From Pseudanabaena sp. M085S1SP2A07QC (GTDB taxonomy: Bacteria > Cyanobacteriota > Cyanobacteriia > Pseudanabaenales > Pseudanabaenaceae), in the NCBI GenBank assembly GCA_020404895.1, contig JADBWK010000115.1, forward strand, positions 1 to 35,224: a DNA stretch of 35,224 nucleotides, in the 5' to 3' direction. Positions within the stretch are counted from its first letter, which is position 1; every line of letters starts with the position of its first letter. A model generated the notes under the pieces. The model worked only from the letters and a program-made list of their open reading frames with translations, was not told the origin of the DNA and ran no database searches. The position numbers and the translations under genes were made by a program. Below are positions 1-7,861 of this stretch, piece after piece.

Positions 1-2
1 AC

Positions 3-128
3 TGGGTGCGTCCTCATGGGGGCTTAGAGAAGAACAAGACTCCAGCTATGGAGATCGGGTTATATCATCGACCCCTTTCTATGCTGGAGTTGCTTTCATT
101 GTGGGGCTTTCACTGCCTCACGTCTTAA
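3..128 (+). pseudogene. C-terminal end of a DDE-type transposase (runs in from outside the window)
   Basis: The plus frame from base 3 is open to a TAA at 126-128 and begins WVRPHGGLEKNKTPAM, followed by a hydrophobic tail ending LTS. The pattern V-R-P-H-x-x-L followed by T-P-A-M is the familiar C-terminal signature of cyanobacterial IS-encoded DDE transposases. Only 41 residues are inside the window, so the IS family and intactness cannot be decided. It ends 12 bases before the stop codon of the convergent TIGR03986 gene, so an insertion sequence borders the CRISPR island directly here. The terminal inverted repeat was not identified. Confidence 0.6.
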
Positions 129-576
129 CTGACCAGTGCCTTAATTTTTCTTCTTAGGTCTTTCCCATGCCTTAGACCCGTTGCTTCCATTGGTTGAGAA
201 ATCGCTGTTTCCTTTTCGTAATTTATCGTTTGCTTCCTTAATTATCTGCAACGGATCTGGCAAAATAGGGCGCTCTGAATACTCATTTTTTTCTTTTTTG
301 TTAGTGCGATTGCCAATGTAAGGTTTGCTCGTATCCCTTTTAATTTCCATGTAGCGAGTTTGTTCATGGCTAGGAGAATCCGTCCAACTTAGCATAGCTA
401 GAAGCATTTTAATACGCTGTAAATCTCTAAAATTGACTGTTTGCTGGCTTTCTCCCAAAATATATTTTTCAAATACATTCACAATAGTAAGCTTTTTTGT
501 CTTGCTGATAACGTTGCTATATCCTTCGTTCCAAGAAGCTTGATCAAAAAGATTTTCATAGCGTTTTTTACGATTA

Positions 577-680
577 TAGCAACGTAAGAGATAGATAGGA
601 CAATTCAAAACCCAAAAGATGGCAGAGCGAAGCTCTGCCATCTTTTGGGTTTTATGTCCTAAGCAAAGCTTACATTGCTA
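577..680 (-). mobile_element. 104-bp MITE, copy A, inserted in the TIGR03986 gene
   Basis: This non-coding element is identical base for base to 11021-11124. It is flanked by TA on both sides (575-576 and 681-682). Its imperfect terminal inverted repeats read TAGCAACGTAAG at one end and TAGCAATGTAAG inward from the other. The centre is a long perfect stem (CCCAAAAGATGGCAGAG with a short loop). Short length, no ORF, terminal repeats and TA duplication fit an IS630/Tc1-type MITE. Read with the host gene, the end brings ATA GCA ATG TAA and so supplies a premature stop. Confidence 0.85.
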
Positions 681-2040
681 TAGATAGATACAACTCATGT
701 GTAATTTTAATAGCTCCCATCCCCAGTGGTTTACCCATTCCAAGGGATAAACGATACTTCTCATCTTGAGAAATATCGTTTATCCATAATAGAGAACCTA
801 GCTCAACATCACTCAAGTTCTCAAAATAAATATCAAATTTAAACTCAACCCCTTCTTTCACTGGTTTTATATCAGTATATTGAGATCTTACTTTTTTGAT
901 TTCATTTTTATCAGTTTGTTCAATCTCATTCCTTTTTACATCCTTTTTGTGCCAGTAAAGCTTATGTCCTCGAATCGCGGACTTGTCTAATTCATCCTCA
1001 TAATGCTTGAGTTCTTCCTCCTTCGACTGAACTAAATAATGCTGAAAAGTTGTTGGCTTTGGACTTCCTAAAATATGGGGTGTTATTGATTCTGTAGAAT
1101 TTCCTGCTAACCAAATATCATTATCAGTAGTTACAGCATCAGTGAAAAATACTCTGCAAGACAAAGATTGTTCCATGTCAATGTGTTTACTATCTCTCAC
1201 AAATCCAAAAATAGATTCCACTAAATCAGGATTATTAGCAGTTGAGATGCAATCAGGAATAAAATCTCTTACAGAGTTTCTATAAGGTAATCTAAACATC
1301 ATCGTATGCCCAAAAAACACAAGCTCATCATTTTCTATTAAGTAGAAAACAGGATGCATATTTCGTAAAACACCTTCTTTTCCGAGAAATTCTTTCTGCT
1401 CTTTGGTCATTTGCTCCTCATAGTTTTGAAGCATTGGATTCTCTTTTGAGTCTGGAATTAGAATTGGTTTAGCTGAGTCATCAGGCAAGCCAAATACATA
1501 CTCCATTTTTTTATTGGCTAATCCTTGCGTTTCAACAAGCACACCAGAAGATTTCTTGCCGCTAGATGATGGATTTACCTTGGCATAATACAACTCGATA
1601 AAACCTCCTCTATGAGGATGCCATGCTAATGAATCAATCCAAATATCTACTTTTTTCGCGTGTTTAATTCCATGCCAAGGCTTTTTTAGTATTTTAGAGA
1701 TTTGAGATTTTTCAATTCTTGCAAAAGATGTTCCTTGAGAAATCTCTTGAGCAGGTTGAATTTTCCAAACACCTTGATCTTGGACAATATATCCAGCCTG
1801 CATTAGAAAAGAATATTGTTTACTGTCTTCATCTTGAGATTGCATTAAGCGATCACGATAAAAATCTCCTAGAGATGTAACATCAGCAAAAGCACGATAA
1901 ACTAATTTCTGATCTGCTACTTTATCAATTTTACTGAAGCTCACTATTTCGACCAATGTACGCAGCATACCGCGCAAGCTGCTTGCAGGAATGCTTGGAT
2001 AATCACTGGATGGATTATTAAAGAAAGGTGCAAGTATATT

Positions 2041-2122
2041 TCTCTTTTCTTCTTCCCATTGCTTTTTATCTGTCTCCCATTTCTCTTTTCTTCTTCCCAT
2101 TGCTTTTTATCTGTCTCCCATT
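2041..2122. repeat. Exact 2 x 41-bp tandem duplication inside the TIGR03986 gene
   Basis: The 41 bases at 2041-2081 recur without a mismatch at 2082-2122. Both encode the same charged peptide, KWETDKKQWEEEKRN, but in two reading frames because 41 is not a multiple of three. Deleting one unit joins the upstream frame (MTEAEKRKWETDKK) to ILAPFFNNPSSDYP downstream. The perfect identity indicates a recent event. Confidence 0.9.
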
Positions 2123-2502
2123 TTCTTTTTTCAGCCTCGGTCATGCTTTTAGGCTCCTCTGGATACTTATCTCCATATTTTTCGTAATTCAATGGGTCTA
2201 GTCCACAGCGAATATAGAGAGGTGATGAAGTTGTTAAAGTGCATTCAATTTTGCCCGTGTGACGAGAAATTTTGATTATTTGATCATTACCCTGATGTTC
2301 AGACTCTTGCCAATAGCGATCGCCATCTGGTAAAGCCTGTGCTTCAACTACTTTGTCAGGTAGCTCGACAAAGTTATAAGGGGCAACAGCTTTTCTCTTA
2401 GGATCTGTAATTTTGTCGATATGCTTAGGTAAATTGTTAGCCATTTGTTTCCTCTTTAATATTTTTCAAGTTGTGGAAGTCGAATGATTGATGAGAATAT
2501 AA

Positions 2503-2967
2503 TCAATGGTTCTGAGAAAGCCAATATTGCTGACTCAATAGGGCATTAGCATCAGAATCTAACTGCCATTTAGAAGGAAATTCTGTTTGCTTATACTCAC
2601 TCTTGACAAGCTCTAGAGCATTCTCAAAAGTGCCTGACAATATTTCTAGAAAATATGGCTTGAGACTAGGAGAATCTTGTAATAAGCCTTTAATTTGTTG
2701 GCGTTGCTCAATGATGGTAAGCTCCCAGCCATTAAAGTTTTCTGGCAAGTTAACATATATTCGTTTTAGCAGATGTGCGAACAAAACCACCAATCTATTT
2801 TTTAGCTCACGGCGATCGCTCCTAGCCAAATTTTCTACCTCCTCAATCAAGTTTTCAAAGTCTAAGTCATCAAGCTCTTTGTTTCTGAGTTTAGCCGCAG
2901 TCGCCTCACACCATGCCACAAAATCATTTTCATACAAAGTTGTTATATTTCGGATTGCCTGAGTCAT
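2503..2967 (-). CDS. DUF29 family protein
   Basis: A 154-residue protein with the cyanobacterial DUF29 layout: N-terminal LYENDFVAWCEATAAKLRN, the acidic core LDFENLIEEVENLARSDRRELKNRL, then a helical region with LLKRIYVN and IIEQRQQIKGLL. The family is abundant in cyanobacteria and has no established function. It starts two bases after the csx19 stop codon behind an AGGAG, so it is co-transcribed with the cas genes, although DUF29 is not a standard cas gene. A paralogue with the same core (IENLVEEITSLGKQQKQELRNRL) is at 32104-32604. It may be a later passenger in the operon. Confidence 0.85.
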   Translation of the reverse strand: MTQAIRNITTLYENDFVAWCEATAAKLRNKELDDLDFENLIEEVENLARSDRRELKNRLVVLFAHLLKRIYVNLPENFNGWELTIIEQRQQIKGLLQDSPSLKPYFLEILSGTFENALELVKSEYKQTEFPSKWQLDSDANALLSQQYWLSQNH

Positions 2968-2969
2968 GA

Positions 2970-3572
2970 CTAATTTTTCTCCTTTGTAGTTAAATCAACA
3001 AGACGACTGAGATAAACACGAACAACTCCTGTGTCTGGATCTTCATCTAAATAATGTCGAACAGTCAAACGTAAAGGACGATAGAGATTTTTACTTTGAT
3101 CGAAAGGGATACTAACCAATGGTACAGCGTGTTTTAATCCTTCTTGACCATCTGCAACCAGTGTAAAACCATCTTTTTCTTTTTCAGCTTTGGTTCCCCA
3201 TAAAATTTGATGTTCATCAGGAAGACAATCCTGATTGTTTGTATCTTCAATTGAGCGAGCTTTCCAATCTTTGCCAATTTTCCATAGCATTACTTCGCAT
3301 TTATCGCCAAACATACGACATTGTTGTAGAGTTTGTGATCGCAACTTAGCAGGATGAAACTTAGTACATTTATCAAACAACAAGTCACCAGATGTTTTTA
3401 GCCCATTCTCATCAAAGCGTCCCCAAATAACGCCATCTTCAGCATGAGCTAGGAGATATCTAAGATTATGTTTTTTGGCTTTACCTTCTAGCCAATCTCT
3501 CAGACCATGATTATTTGGGAAATCAGGTGGATCGCAATGCTCGACATTTGGTTTAACAATAGTTGTACTCAT
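2970..3572 (-). CDS. csx19: CRISPR type III-D associated protein, Csx19 / TIGR03984 family
   Basis: A 200-residue protein with RYLLAHAEDGVIWGRF in its N-terminal half, a central FGDKCEVMLWKIGKDWKARSI stretch, and a C-terminal LRLTVRHYLDED...VVRVYLSRLVDL region. These match my memory of TIGR03984, the small protein found with cyanobacterial type III-D loci and named Csx19. In the Synechocystis 6803 III-Dv complex Csx19 is a structural subunit encoded between cas7-2x and cas7-insertion, which is its place here. The start has an AAGGA ribosome site. It is intact although genes on both sides are broken. The family assignment rests on recall and context, not on a search. Confidence 0.7.
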   Translation of the reverse strand: MSTTIVKPNVEHCDPPDFPNNHGLRDWLEGKAKKHNLRYLLAHAEDGVIWGRFDENGLKTSGDLLFDKCTKFHPAKLRSQTLQQCRMFGDKCEVMLWKIGKDWKARSIEDTNNQDCLPDEHQILWGTKAEKEKDGFTLVADGQEGLKHAVPLVSIPFDQSKNLYRPLRLTVRHYLDEDPDTGVVRVYLSRLVDLTTKEKN

Positions 3573-3577
3573 AATCC

Positions 3578-3742
3578 TTACCAGATTGTTTGAACGTTTG
3601 CAGCTTGAATTTTGGAATCCTTTGTTACCAGAGGGATATTTAGATATAGTGCTGTTGCAGCAATAATGCGATCGGGCATTTCAGGAACAGTTTCAAGAGG
3701 TATTTAGGCGATCGCTTGGGTATCTAACAGCACTGCACTCAT
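3578..3742 (-). pseudogene. VapC-type PIN toxin with internal deletion
   Basis: The ATG overlaps the antitoxin stop as ATGA. Translation gives MSAVLLDTQAIA and then a stop. The same frame continues IPLETVPEMPDRIIAATALY and closes with LVTKDSKIQAANVQTIW. The first part is the beta-1 strand of a PIN domain with its first Asp. The second is the classic PIN C-terminal half (PDRIIAATA, then L-V-T-x-D). The roughly 70 middle residues are missing and a TAA sits near the scar. A working VapC is about 130 residues, so this toxin is dead while its antitoxin remains. Confidence 0.75.
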
Positions 3743-3984
3743 GATGGAAACTCCCTAGGGAAATTGCCCCACATCTCTTGACGGGCTGCGGTAATATCCT
3801 CATCTGTAATATTAATACCTAAATCTGCCCACATACCTTTATAGCTTTTACGACTACCCTGACTTGATGACTGCAAATTAATGGTCGTCTGTTGCTTTAA
3901 AAACGTTACAAAATCTAATACTTGTTGCTGTTTCTCTGTCGGCAAATCTCGAATATTTTCTAAAACTACTTGTTCAATGGTCAT
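3739..3984 (-). CDS. VapB-like antitoxin (DUF2281 type)
   Basis: An 81-residue protein starting MTIEQVVLENIRDLPTEKQQQVLDFVTFL, the DUF2281 helical pattern of cyanobacterial antitoxins. It has the usual toxin-binding tail with MWADLGINITDEDITAARQEMW. A strong GGAGG lies seven bases before the ATG. The ATG overlaps the TGA of the cas7-2x gene (ATGA), and its own TGA overlaps the vapC ATG in the same way. The pair is thus translationally coupled inside the cas operon. With the toxin deleted it is an orphan antitoxin. Confidence 0.75.
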   Translation of the reverse strand: MTIEQVVLENIRDLPTEKQQQVLDFVTFLKQQTTINLQSSSQGSRKSYKGMWADLGINITDEDITAARQEMWGNFPREFPS

Positions 3985-5489
3985 GACTTTACCTCCACTT
4001 CTTTGATAAATTTTTCGACATAGCTCTCTAGCGTTTCTTTTGCGATATCTGGGGTGATTGTTAAACTATCTTTCCCTTGAATTGTCCATGTATTCCCTTG
4101 ATAAGTAATATCTGCATGAAGCCCTTGTAATCGCCCTCTACCAATACTACTTTCACTACCAATCGGTAAATCTCCTGTCCAGAGATCTTTTAGGAGTAGA
4201 AGTAACAAACCAATTTCATACTCATTATCTTTATCTTTAGGATTCCATAATTCTAGTTTTAATTCTACCTCGCCACTAAATACTGGCTGCGCGTCAAACA
4301 ATGCGCCATGCATTGCACCACCTGTAAAGCGATTGATCGCAATGCGAGGTTGGACAAGTTCCGTTGGCTTCTCAATAACTTTTTCTTCAACAATCAGCCG
4401 ACTTGCTTGGGCTTTAAGTACATCTTTACGCTTCTCATCTTCTGCAACAAATCCAAATATTTTTTCAATTATCTCTGGTTGTCTATCTTTACCTTCAGGA
4501 ATCACGATATTAGGATTTAGAGTTTTTACGATTCTCACAGCACGATGTCGCAAAACACCCGCTAGACTTTTCCCTGAGATGATACTTTCTGATTTATCAC
4601 TGCGGTTAGATTTGAGATGAACTGCATCGGGTGATTTCCTATACTTTCCATCTTTATCTTTTTGCAAAGATTGTCCTGAGCGAATTAGCATAGAACCAAC
4701 TGGGCTAAATTTTGCTGAGATGGCAAAGCGATCGCGTTGATCTCCACTGACAGCATCAAAGATATGTTCAATTTTGCCTTCTTTAAGAGTCTCTGCAACA
4801 GTATATTCATTTCCCAATTCTCTATCAAAAGTTAGCCATGCTAAACGATGCTGACTATTTCTAAGATCAAACTCCCATACCTGCCAATTTTCTACTTTAC
4901 AACGACCAAAGCCGCGCCGCTTTTTCATGCCGATCGCTATTTCACCTTTCTCGAAACCAGATAAGGCGATCGCTAATCCTTGTTTAAGATTATTCTCATA
5001 TTCAGATTGCTTTTGAAGATCTTGATACTTCTTCTCAATCAACAACTCAAAGAAAAGCGGAAACTGAGTACCTGCTGATAGTAATTCAAAGTCATATTTA
5101 GCACCATCTACTGCTACACCCTTATTTCCATCAATTCTTACACCATCACGTAACTCTATATCAATCTTCTCAGTACTAATAGAATCATTAACAATCAAAG
5201 GACTTTGATCTCCCTGATCATCTTGGCGATTAGCTCCAAAAAGTAATGTAGCCAATCCTAGAGATGGATCATATTCATGTAAATAATTTCGTAAAGCACC
5301 AGCGATAGAAGCACCAGTTAATAAAGCTTTATCTTCATCTACACTATCTCGCAAAAGAGCAAGATCAGTGAGACTGTCAGAATTGCCACTGCCTAGACAG
5401 GTTGGTGTGTCTAAAATCAGCATACCTTTGACAATAATCCGCTTATAGATATTCCGTTGATGACGATTATTTAGGCGATCATTACTCAT
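3981..5489 (-). CDS. Tandem Cas7 fusion (Cas7-2x, Csm3-like) of a type III CRISPR complex
   Basis: A 502-residue RAMP protein with two Cas7/Csm3 units. Unit 1 has GSGNSDSLTDLALLRD, TGASIAGALR (about 58-67) and the glycine loop KKRRGFGR (about 190). Unit 2 has SGKSLAGVLR (about 305-314), INRFTGGAMHGALFD and the glycine loop SIGRGRLQG (about 448-456). The aspartates in SDSLTDL lie where Csm3 keeps its RNA-cleaving Asp. Two fused Cas7 units at this length are what III-Dv calls Cas7-2x. I chose the ATG at 5489 because AAGGAGGG stands seven to eight bases before it; a longer frame reaches 5531. It overlaps the Cas11-like stop by eight bases. No lesion is seen. Confidence 0.8.
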   Translation of the reverse strand: MSNDRLNNRHQRNIYKRIIVKGMLILDTPTCLGSGNSDSLTDLALLRDSVDEDKALLTGASIAGALRNYLHEYDPSLGLATLLFGANRQDDQGDQSPLIVNDSISTEKIDIELRDGVRIDGNKGVAVDGAKYDFELLSAGTQFPLFFELLIEKKYQDLQKQSEYENNLKQGLAIALSGFEKGEIAIGMKKRRGFGRCKVENWQVWEFDLRNSQHRLAWLTFDRELGNEYTVAETLKEGKIEHIFDAVSGDQRDRFAISAKFSPVGSMLIRSGQSLQKDKDGKYRKSPDAVHLKSNRSDKSESIISGKSLAGVLRHRAVRIVKTLNPNIVIPEGKDRQPEIIEKIFGFVAEDEKRKDVLKAQASRLIVEEKVIEKPTELVQPRIAINRFTGGAMHGALFDAQPVFSGEVELKLELWNPKDKDNEYEIGLLLLLLKDLWTGDLPIGSESSIGRGRLQGLHADITYQGNTWTIQGKDSLTITPDIAKETLESYVEKFIKEVEVKS

Positions 5490-5961
5490 TTTCTTTACCC
5501 TCCTTAGTTGCTTTCTTTGCCACTGCTTCAATCAGCCTCAGCGTATACTCTTTCGCAATTGGATCGCTAGAAAGCGGCTCGACAATCTTTGCTTCTATCT
5601 TTCCAATTTTGACTAATAAATCTTGAGGGTTAGCAATCCAAGATCGAGGATTATTTATCCATTCTTCAATTTTGCTTCTCAATGAATCAGAACCTAAGCA
5701 CACTTTATCAAATTGCTTACTTGCTCTAGATGGTAAATTCTCTAGCATAGTAATCACTGAATTACAGGCTTGAGTTGTAATTTCTTGTCGTTCTTCTAAA
5801 CTTGACTGCTTCTGAATGCTTGTAATTTTGAGAATAGCTTGTCTTGCTGTCAACCTCAATTTAGAAAGCTGAGAATTACTGATATCTCCCTCCAGTTTTT
5901 TGCTAGACAATTCTCTAATCAGTAAAGCATCTAGATTTTGCCTTAACATTCTTTGAGCCAT
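5482..5961 (-). CDS. Helical Cas11-like fragment, probably the C-terminal domain of a deleted cas7-cas5-cas11 fusion
   Basis: A 159-residue, nearly all-helical, polar protein (SQLSKLRLTARQAILKIT, IEAKIVEPLSSDPIAKEYTL) with no motif I recognise. Its size and helical make-up suit a type III small subunit (Cas11). In the III-Dv order, cas10 is followed by a cas7-cas5-cas11 fusion and then cas7-2x. Here only this piece stands between Cas10 and Cas7-2x, so I infer it is the surviving Cas11 end. The frame is closed by TGA nine bases upstream of its first ATG, which lies inside the Cas10 fragment in another frame. It could equally be an independent small gene. Confidence 0.5.
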   Translation of the reverse strand: MAQRMLRQNLDALLIRELSSKKLEGDISNSQLSKLRLTARQAILKITSIQKQSSLEERQEITTQACNSVITMLENLPSRASKQFDKVCLGSDSLRSKIEEWINNPRSWIANPQDLLVKIGKIEAKIVEPLSSDPIAKEYTLRLIEAVAKKATKEGKENE

Positions 5962-6509
5962 AATTGTTCTTCATTACTTATACCTACAGCAACAAGACGC
6001 GATGATCTACAGTCTGTCGTAACACCTAAACCCAACAAAGGCGCTGATGGGACTCGTTGCTGTTTAGCTCGATCAACCTCATTTTTCATGACATTCTGGA
6101 TAACCTGATGAAGAGGCTCACTTTTGCTGTTCCACTCAAATTCTTTGTGGGCAGCAATCAAATTAATACCTGGTGCTTCTTCTAGAATTTTTCTACTAAG
6201 CTTTCGAGTAAATTCTTTGGCATAATCAATTGTTTGAAATAGCAAAACAGTGTTACCACCACCTGCATAAACTAGCTCCGCAGTCAGTTCGCCATCTTCT
6301 ATGTGTGGTTTATCTTCTGGCTGAGCTGGTATCTGGATCTTCCAGTTCTTGTTCTTATCGTCTTGCAGATCTTTAAGAACTTCTTTAACCCACTCATCTT
6401 TTGTCTGAGATACAAGATAGGATGCTCCAACGTTTTCTCTGAGGCGGTTACTACCAAAAATATAGGGTTGAATCCCTGTGGTATCTAGTACGGTTACAAC
6501 TAATATCAT
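5943..6509 (-). pseudogene. cas10: Cas10 (Cmr2/Csm1-like), N-terminal fragment lacking the GGDD palm
   Basis: A 188-residue frame beginning MILVVTVLDTTGIQPYIFGS, then NRLRENVGASYLVSQ, VYAGGGNTVLLFQT, EAPGINLIAAHKEFEW, PSAPLLGLGVTTDCRSSRLV. This is the first palm region of cyanobacterial type III Cas10. No HD domain precedes it. The protein stops after EQLWLKEC, and no GGDD or second palm is coded in any nearby frame, so it cannot make cyclic oligoadenylate. The ATG overlaps the CARF stop (ATGA) and has an AGGAG site. The end overlaps the Cas11-like frame by 19 bases. The simplest reading is an internal deletion that removed most of cas10 and the front of the next gene. Confidence 0.75.
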
Positions 6510-7771
6510 GATTTTTTCTCCTGTTCAGTAATCCATGTATTGAATTTCTCTCTAAGATTAGGTAAATCTTCACGTCCAAATACTTCTATCTTTGAGTCTT
6601 CTGTAGTGCCTCTCAATTCAATCTTTAAATTCTCTGGATTATTAGAGCAGCAAACTAAAGCCACCCTAGCTTCGGAACCACCTAATTGCAAAGCTCTCGT
6701 CCGTGCTTCAAAGAGTTTAAGTTTGCACAAATCATCCTTTGCTGACGTTGTACAAGAAATTGCGAATAATTGATAACCTCGCATGAAAGCAACATCAAAC
6801 TGAAAATTTTTCCCTGAACCCGTCGGAACTTTAAAATCCATCCCGTAGTCGTGAATAAGACGATTGCCAGAAATATCTTTAATGACCTGCAATACTTGGT
6901 ATTCTAGCCATAAACCACCTAACCACTCACAAAAATGCTCTAATTTGGCAAACTTTTGTGTCTCATGAACTTTAGCGAATGAGAGTAACCCTTCAGACGA
7001 AATAAATCCGTGCTCGATAAATCCATCAATAGCTTCTTGTGGAAGATTACTAATGGAAATTTCCAATTTTTCAAGAATCTGCTTACCCCTCCAATCTCCC
7101 CAATCTCCATTGCCTTTTTTCTTTCTCAAATTCTCGCAACAGATCTCATCATAAAACCATTTAAACCAATCTTTTGATTTTTGCTCATCACTATGTAAAA
7201 TTGCCAACTTTTTCGCAAAATCAGGTAACTTTACTTCCTGTATCGGAGTTTTCTCACAGACCTTTCCATGTAACTGAAAAACCTTTTCTAGACTTGGCTT
7301 TACAGCTATTGCTACATTGTGATGGATACGACCGTCATCTTTACGATCAATACAAACTTCTAATCTGCGGGGATCGAGATAGCTAAATACTACATCAGAC
7401 CGATCAAGAGATAGCATTGCTCCATAAGCGTGAATGGACATTGCTTTTGTTCCACCTGTGTAGTGCAAGCCCAGAGAATCAGATTTTGGCAAATTCTTTG
7501 CTACTTTACGAATTTCATCTTGGATATGAAAAGCGTCAGAGTCATATTCCCCTAATGAAATTGGTTCGGCTGTTTTACATACAGACACCTCACTCTGTAA
7601 GATGTTTTTTAGTCGGATTGCTTGTCCCGATGTCCCTGTTGTATGAACTAAATAAAGTGTACCGCCTTTATTTAGCAAAAGATGCGCCGCGACATAGTTT
7701 GGTAAAGGGTTTTCGCCGATAAGGAGAAATAAGTGATCGACTTTGTATTTATCTAGTTCAGTGTTGGTCAT
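6506..7771 (-). CDS. CARF-domain nuclease-like effector, DUF1887 (Can2/Card1-like)
   Basis: A 421-residue protein. Residues 10-140 form a CARF (cyclic oligoadenylate-binding) domain with VDHLFLLIGENPLPNY, VHTTGTSGQA and the ligand-site motif YTGGTKAMS (104-112). Residues 280-380 resemble a PD-(D/E)XK nuclease: GGLWLEYQV (Glu290), FQFDVAFM (Asp326), a strand LFAISCTT, and a helix CKLKLFEA followed by LGGSEARVALVC. Where Card1 has E-C-K this protein has S-C-T, so the usual Glu and Lys are missing. Either the activity uses other residues (Lys350, Glu355) or it is lost. In a working type III system such a protein is switched on by Cas10-made cyclic oligoadenylate. Here the adjoining Cas10 has no cyclase palm. 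Confidence 0.78.
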   Translation of the reverse strand: MTNTELDKYKVDHLFLLIGENPLPNYVAAHLLLNKGGTLYLVHTTGTSGQAIRLKNILQSEVSVCKTAEPISLGEYDSDAFHIQDEIRKVAKNLPKSDSLGLHYTGGTKAMSIHAYGAMLSLDRSDVVFSYLDPRRLEVCIDRKDDGRIHHNVAIAVKPSLEKVFQLHGKVCEKTPIQEVKLPDFAKKLAILHSDEQKSKDWFKWFYDEICCENLRKKKGNGDWGDWRGKQILEKLEISISNLPQEAIDGFIEHGFISSEGLLSFAKVHETQKFAKLEHFCEWLGGLWLEYQVLQVIKDISGNRLIHDYGMDFKVPTGSGKNFQFDVAFMRGYQLFAISCTTSAKDDLCKLKLFEARTRALQLGGSEARVALVCCSNNPENLKIELRGTTEDSKIEVFGREDLPNLREKFNTWITEQEKKS

Positions 7772-7861
7772 AGGTTTTAGATAATGTTTGTTTTTAAGAA
7801 AAAATTAGTGCTGATGATATTTAAGCAGTGAAGCGATCGCTTACCTCAAAAAATTCAGCTA

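Larger units (their letters stand above)
141..2444 (-). pseudogene. Broken CRISPR RAMP gene, TIGR03986 family (Cas7-insertion-like), one gene in three pieces
   Basis: Three minus-strand frames are parts of one gene: 2444 to about 2080 (N-terminal), 2100 to 670 (middle) and 641 to 141 (C-terminal). RAMP/Cas7 signs are IPASSLRGMLRTL after the first break and the glycine-rich GMGKPLGMGAI near the second. The first break is an exact 41-bp tandem duplication at 2041-2122. The second is a 104-bp MITE at 577-680 plus a duplicated TA. Removing 41 and 106 bases brings all three frames into register, giving 718 residues with the junction ELYLSNRKKRYENL. Long RAMP proteins of this kind are known as TIGR03986, and I equate it with the Cas7-insertion subunit of III-Dv. 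The start has a good GAGG ribosome site. As it stands no full-length protein can be made; a middle fragment could restart from the ATG at 2100. Confidence 0.8.

Noticed and set aside
1-140. Possible CRISPR leader or repeat next to the cas genes
   Set aside because: No unit of 25-40 bases recurs, and one plus frame reads as a transposase tail, which explains the sequence better. No array was found anywhere in the window.
2603-2962. Plus-strand frame of 119 codons opposite the DUF29 gene
   Set aside because: It is antisense to a recognised family, with no ribosome site or sensible composition.
5943-6509. Complete small Cas10-like protein
   Set aside because: It holds only the first palm of Cas10 and ends abruptly in overlap with the next frame; kept as a fragment.
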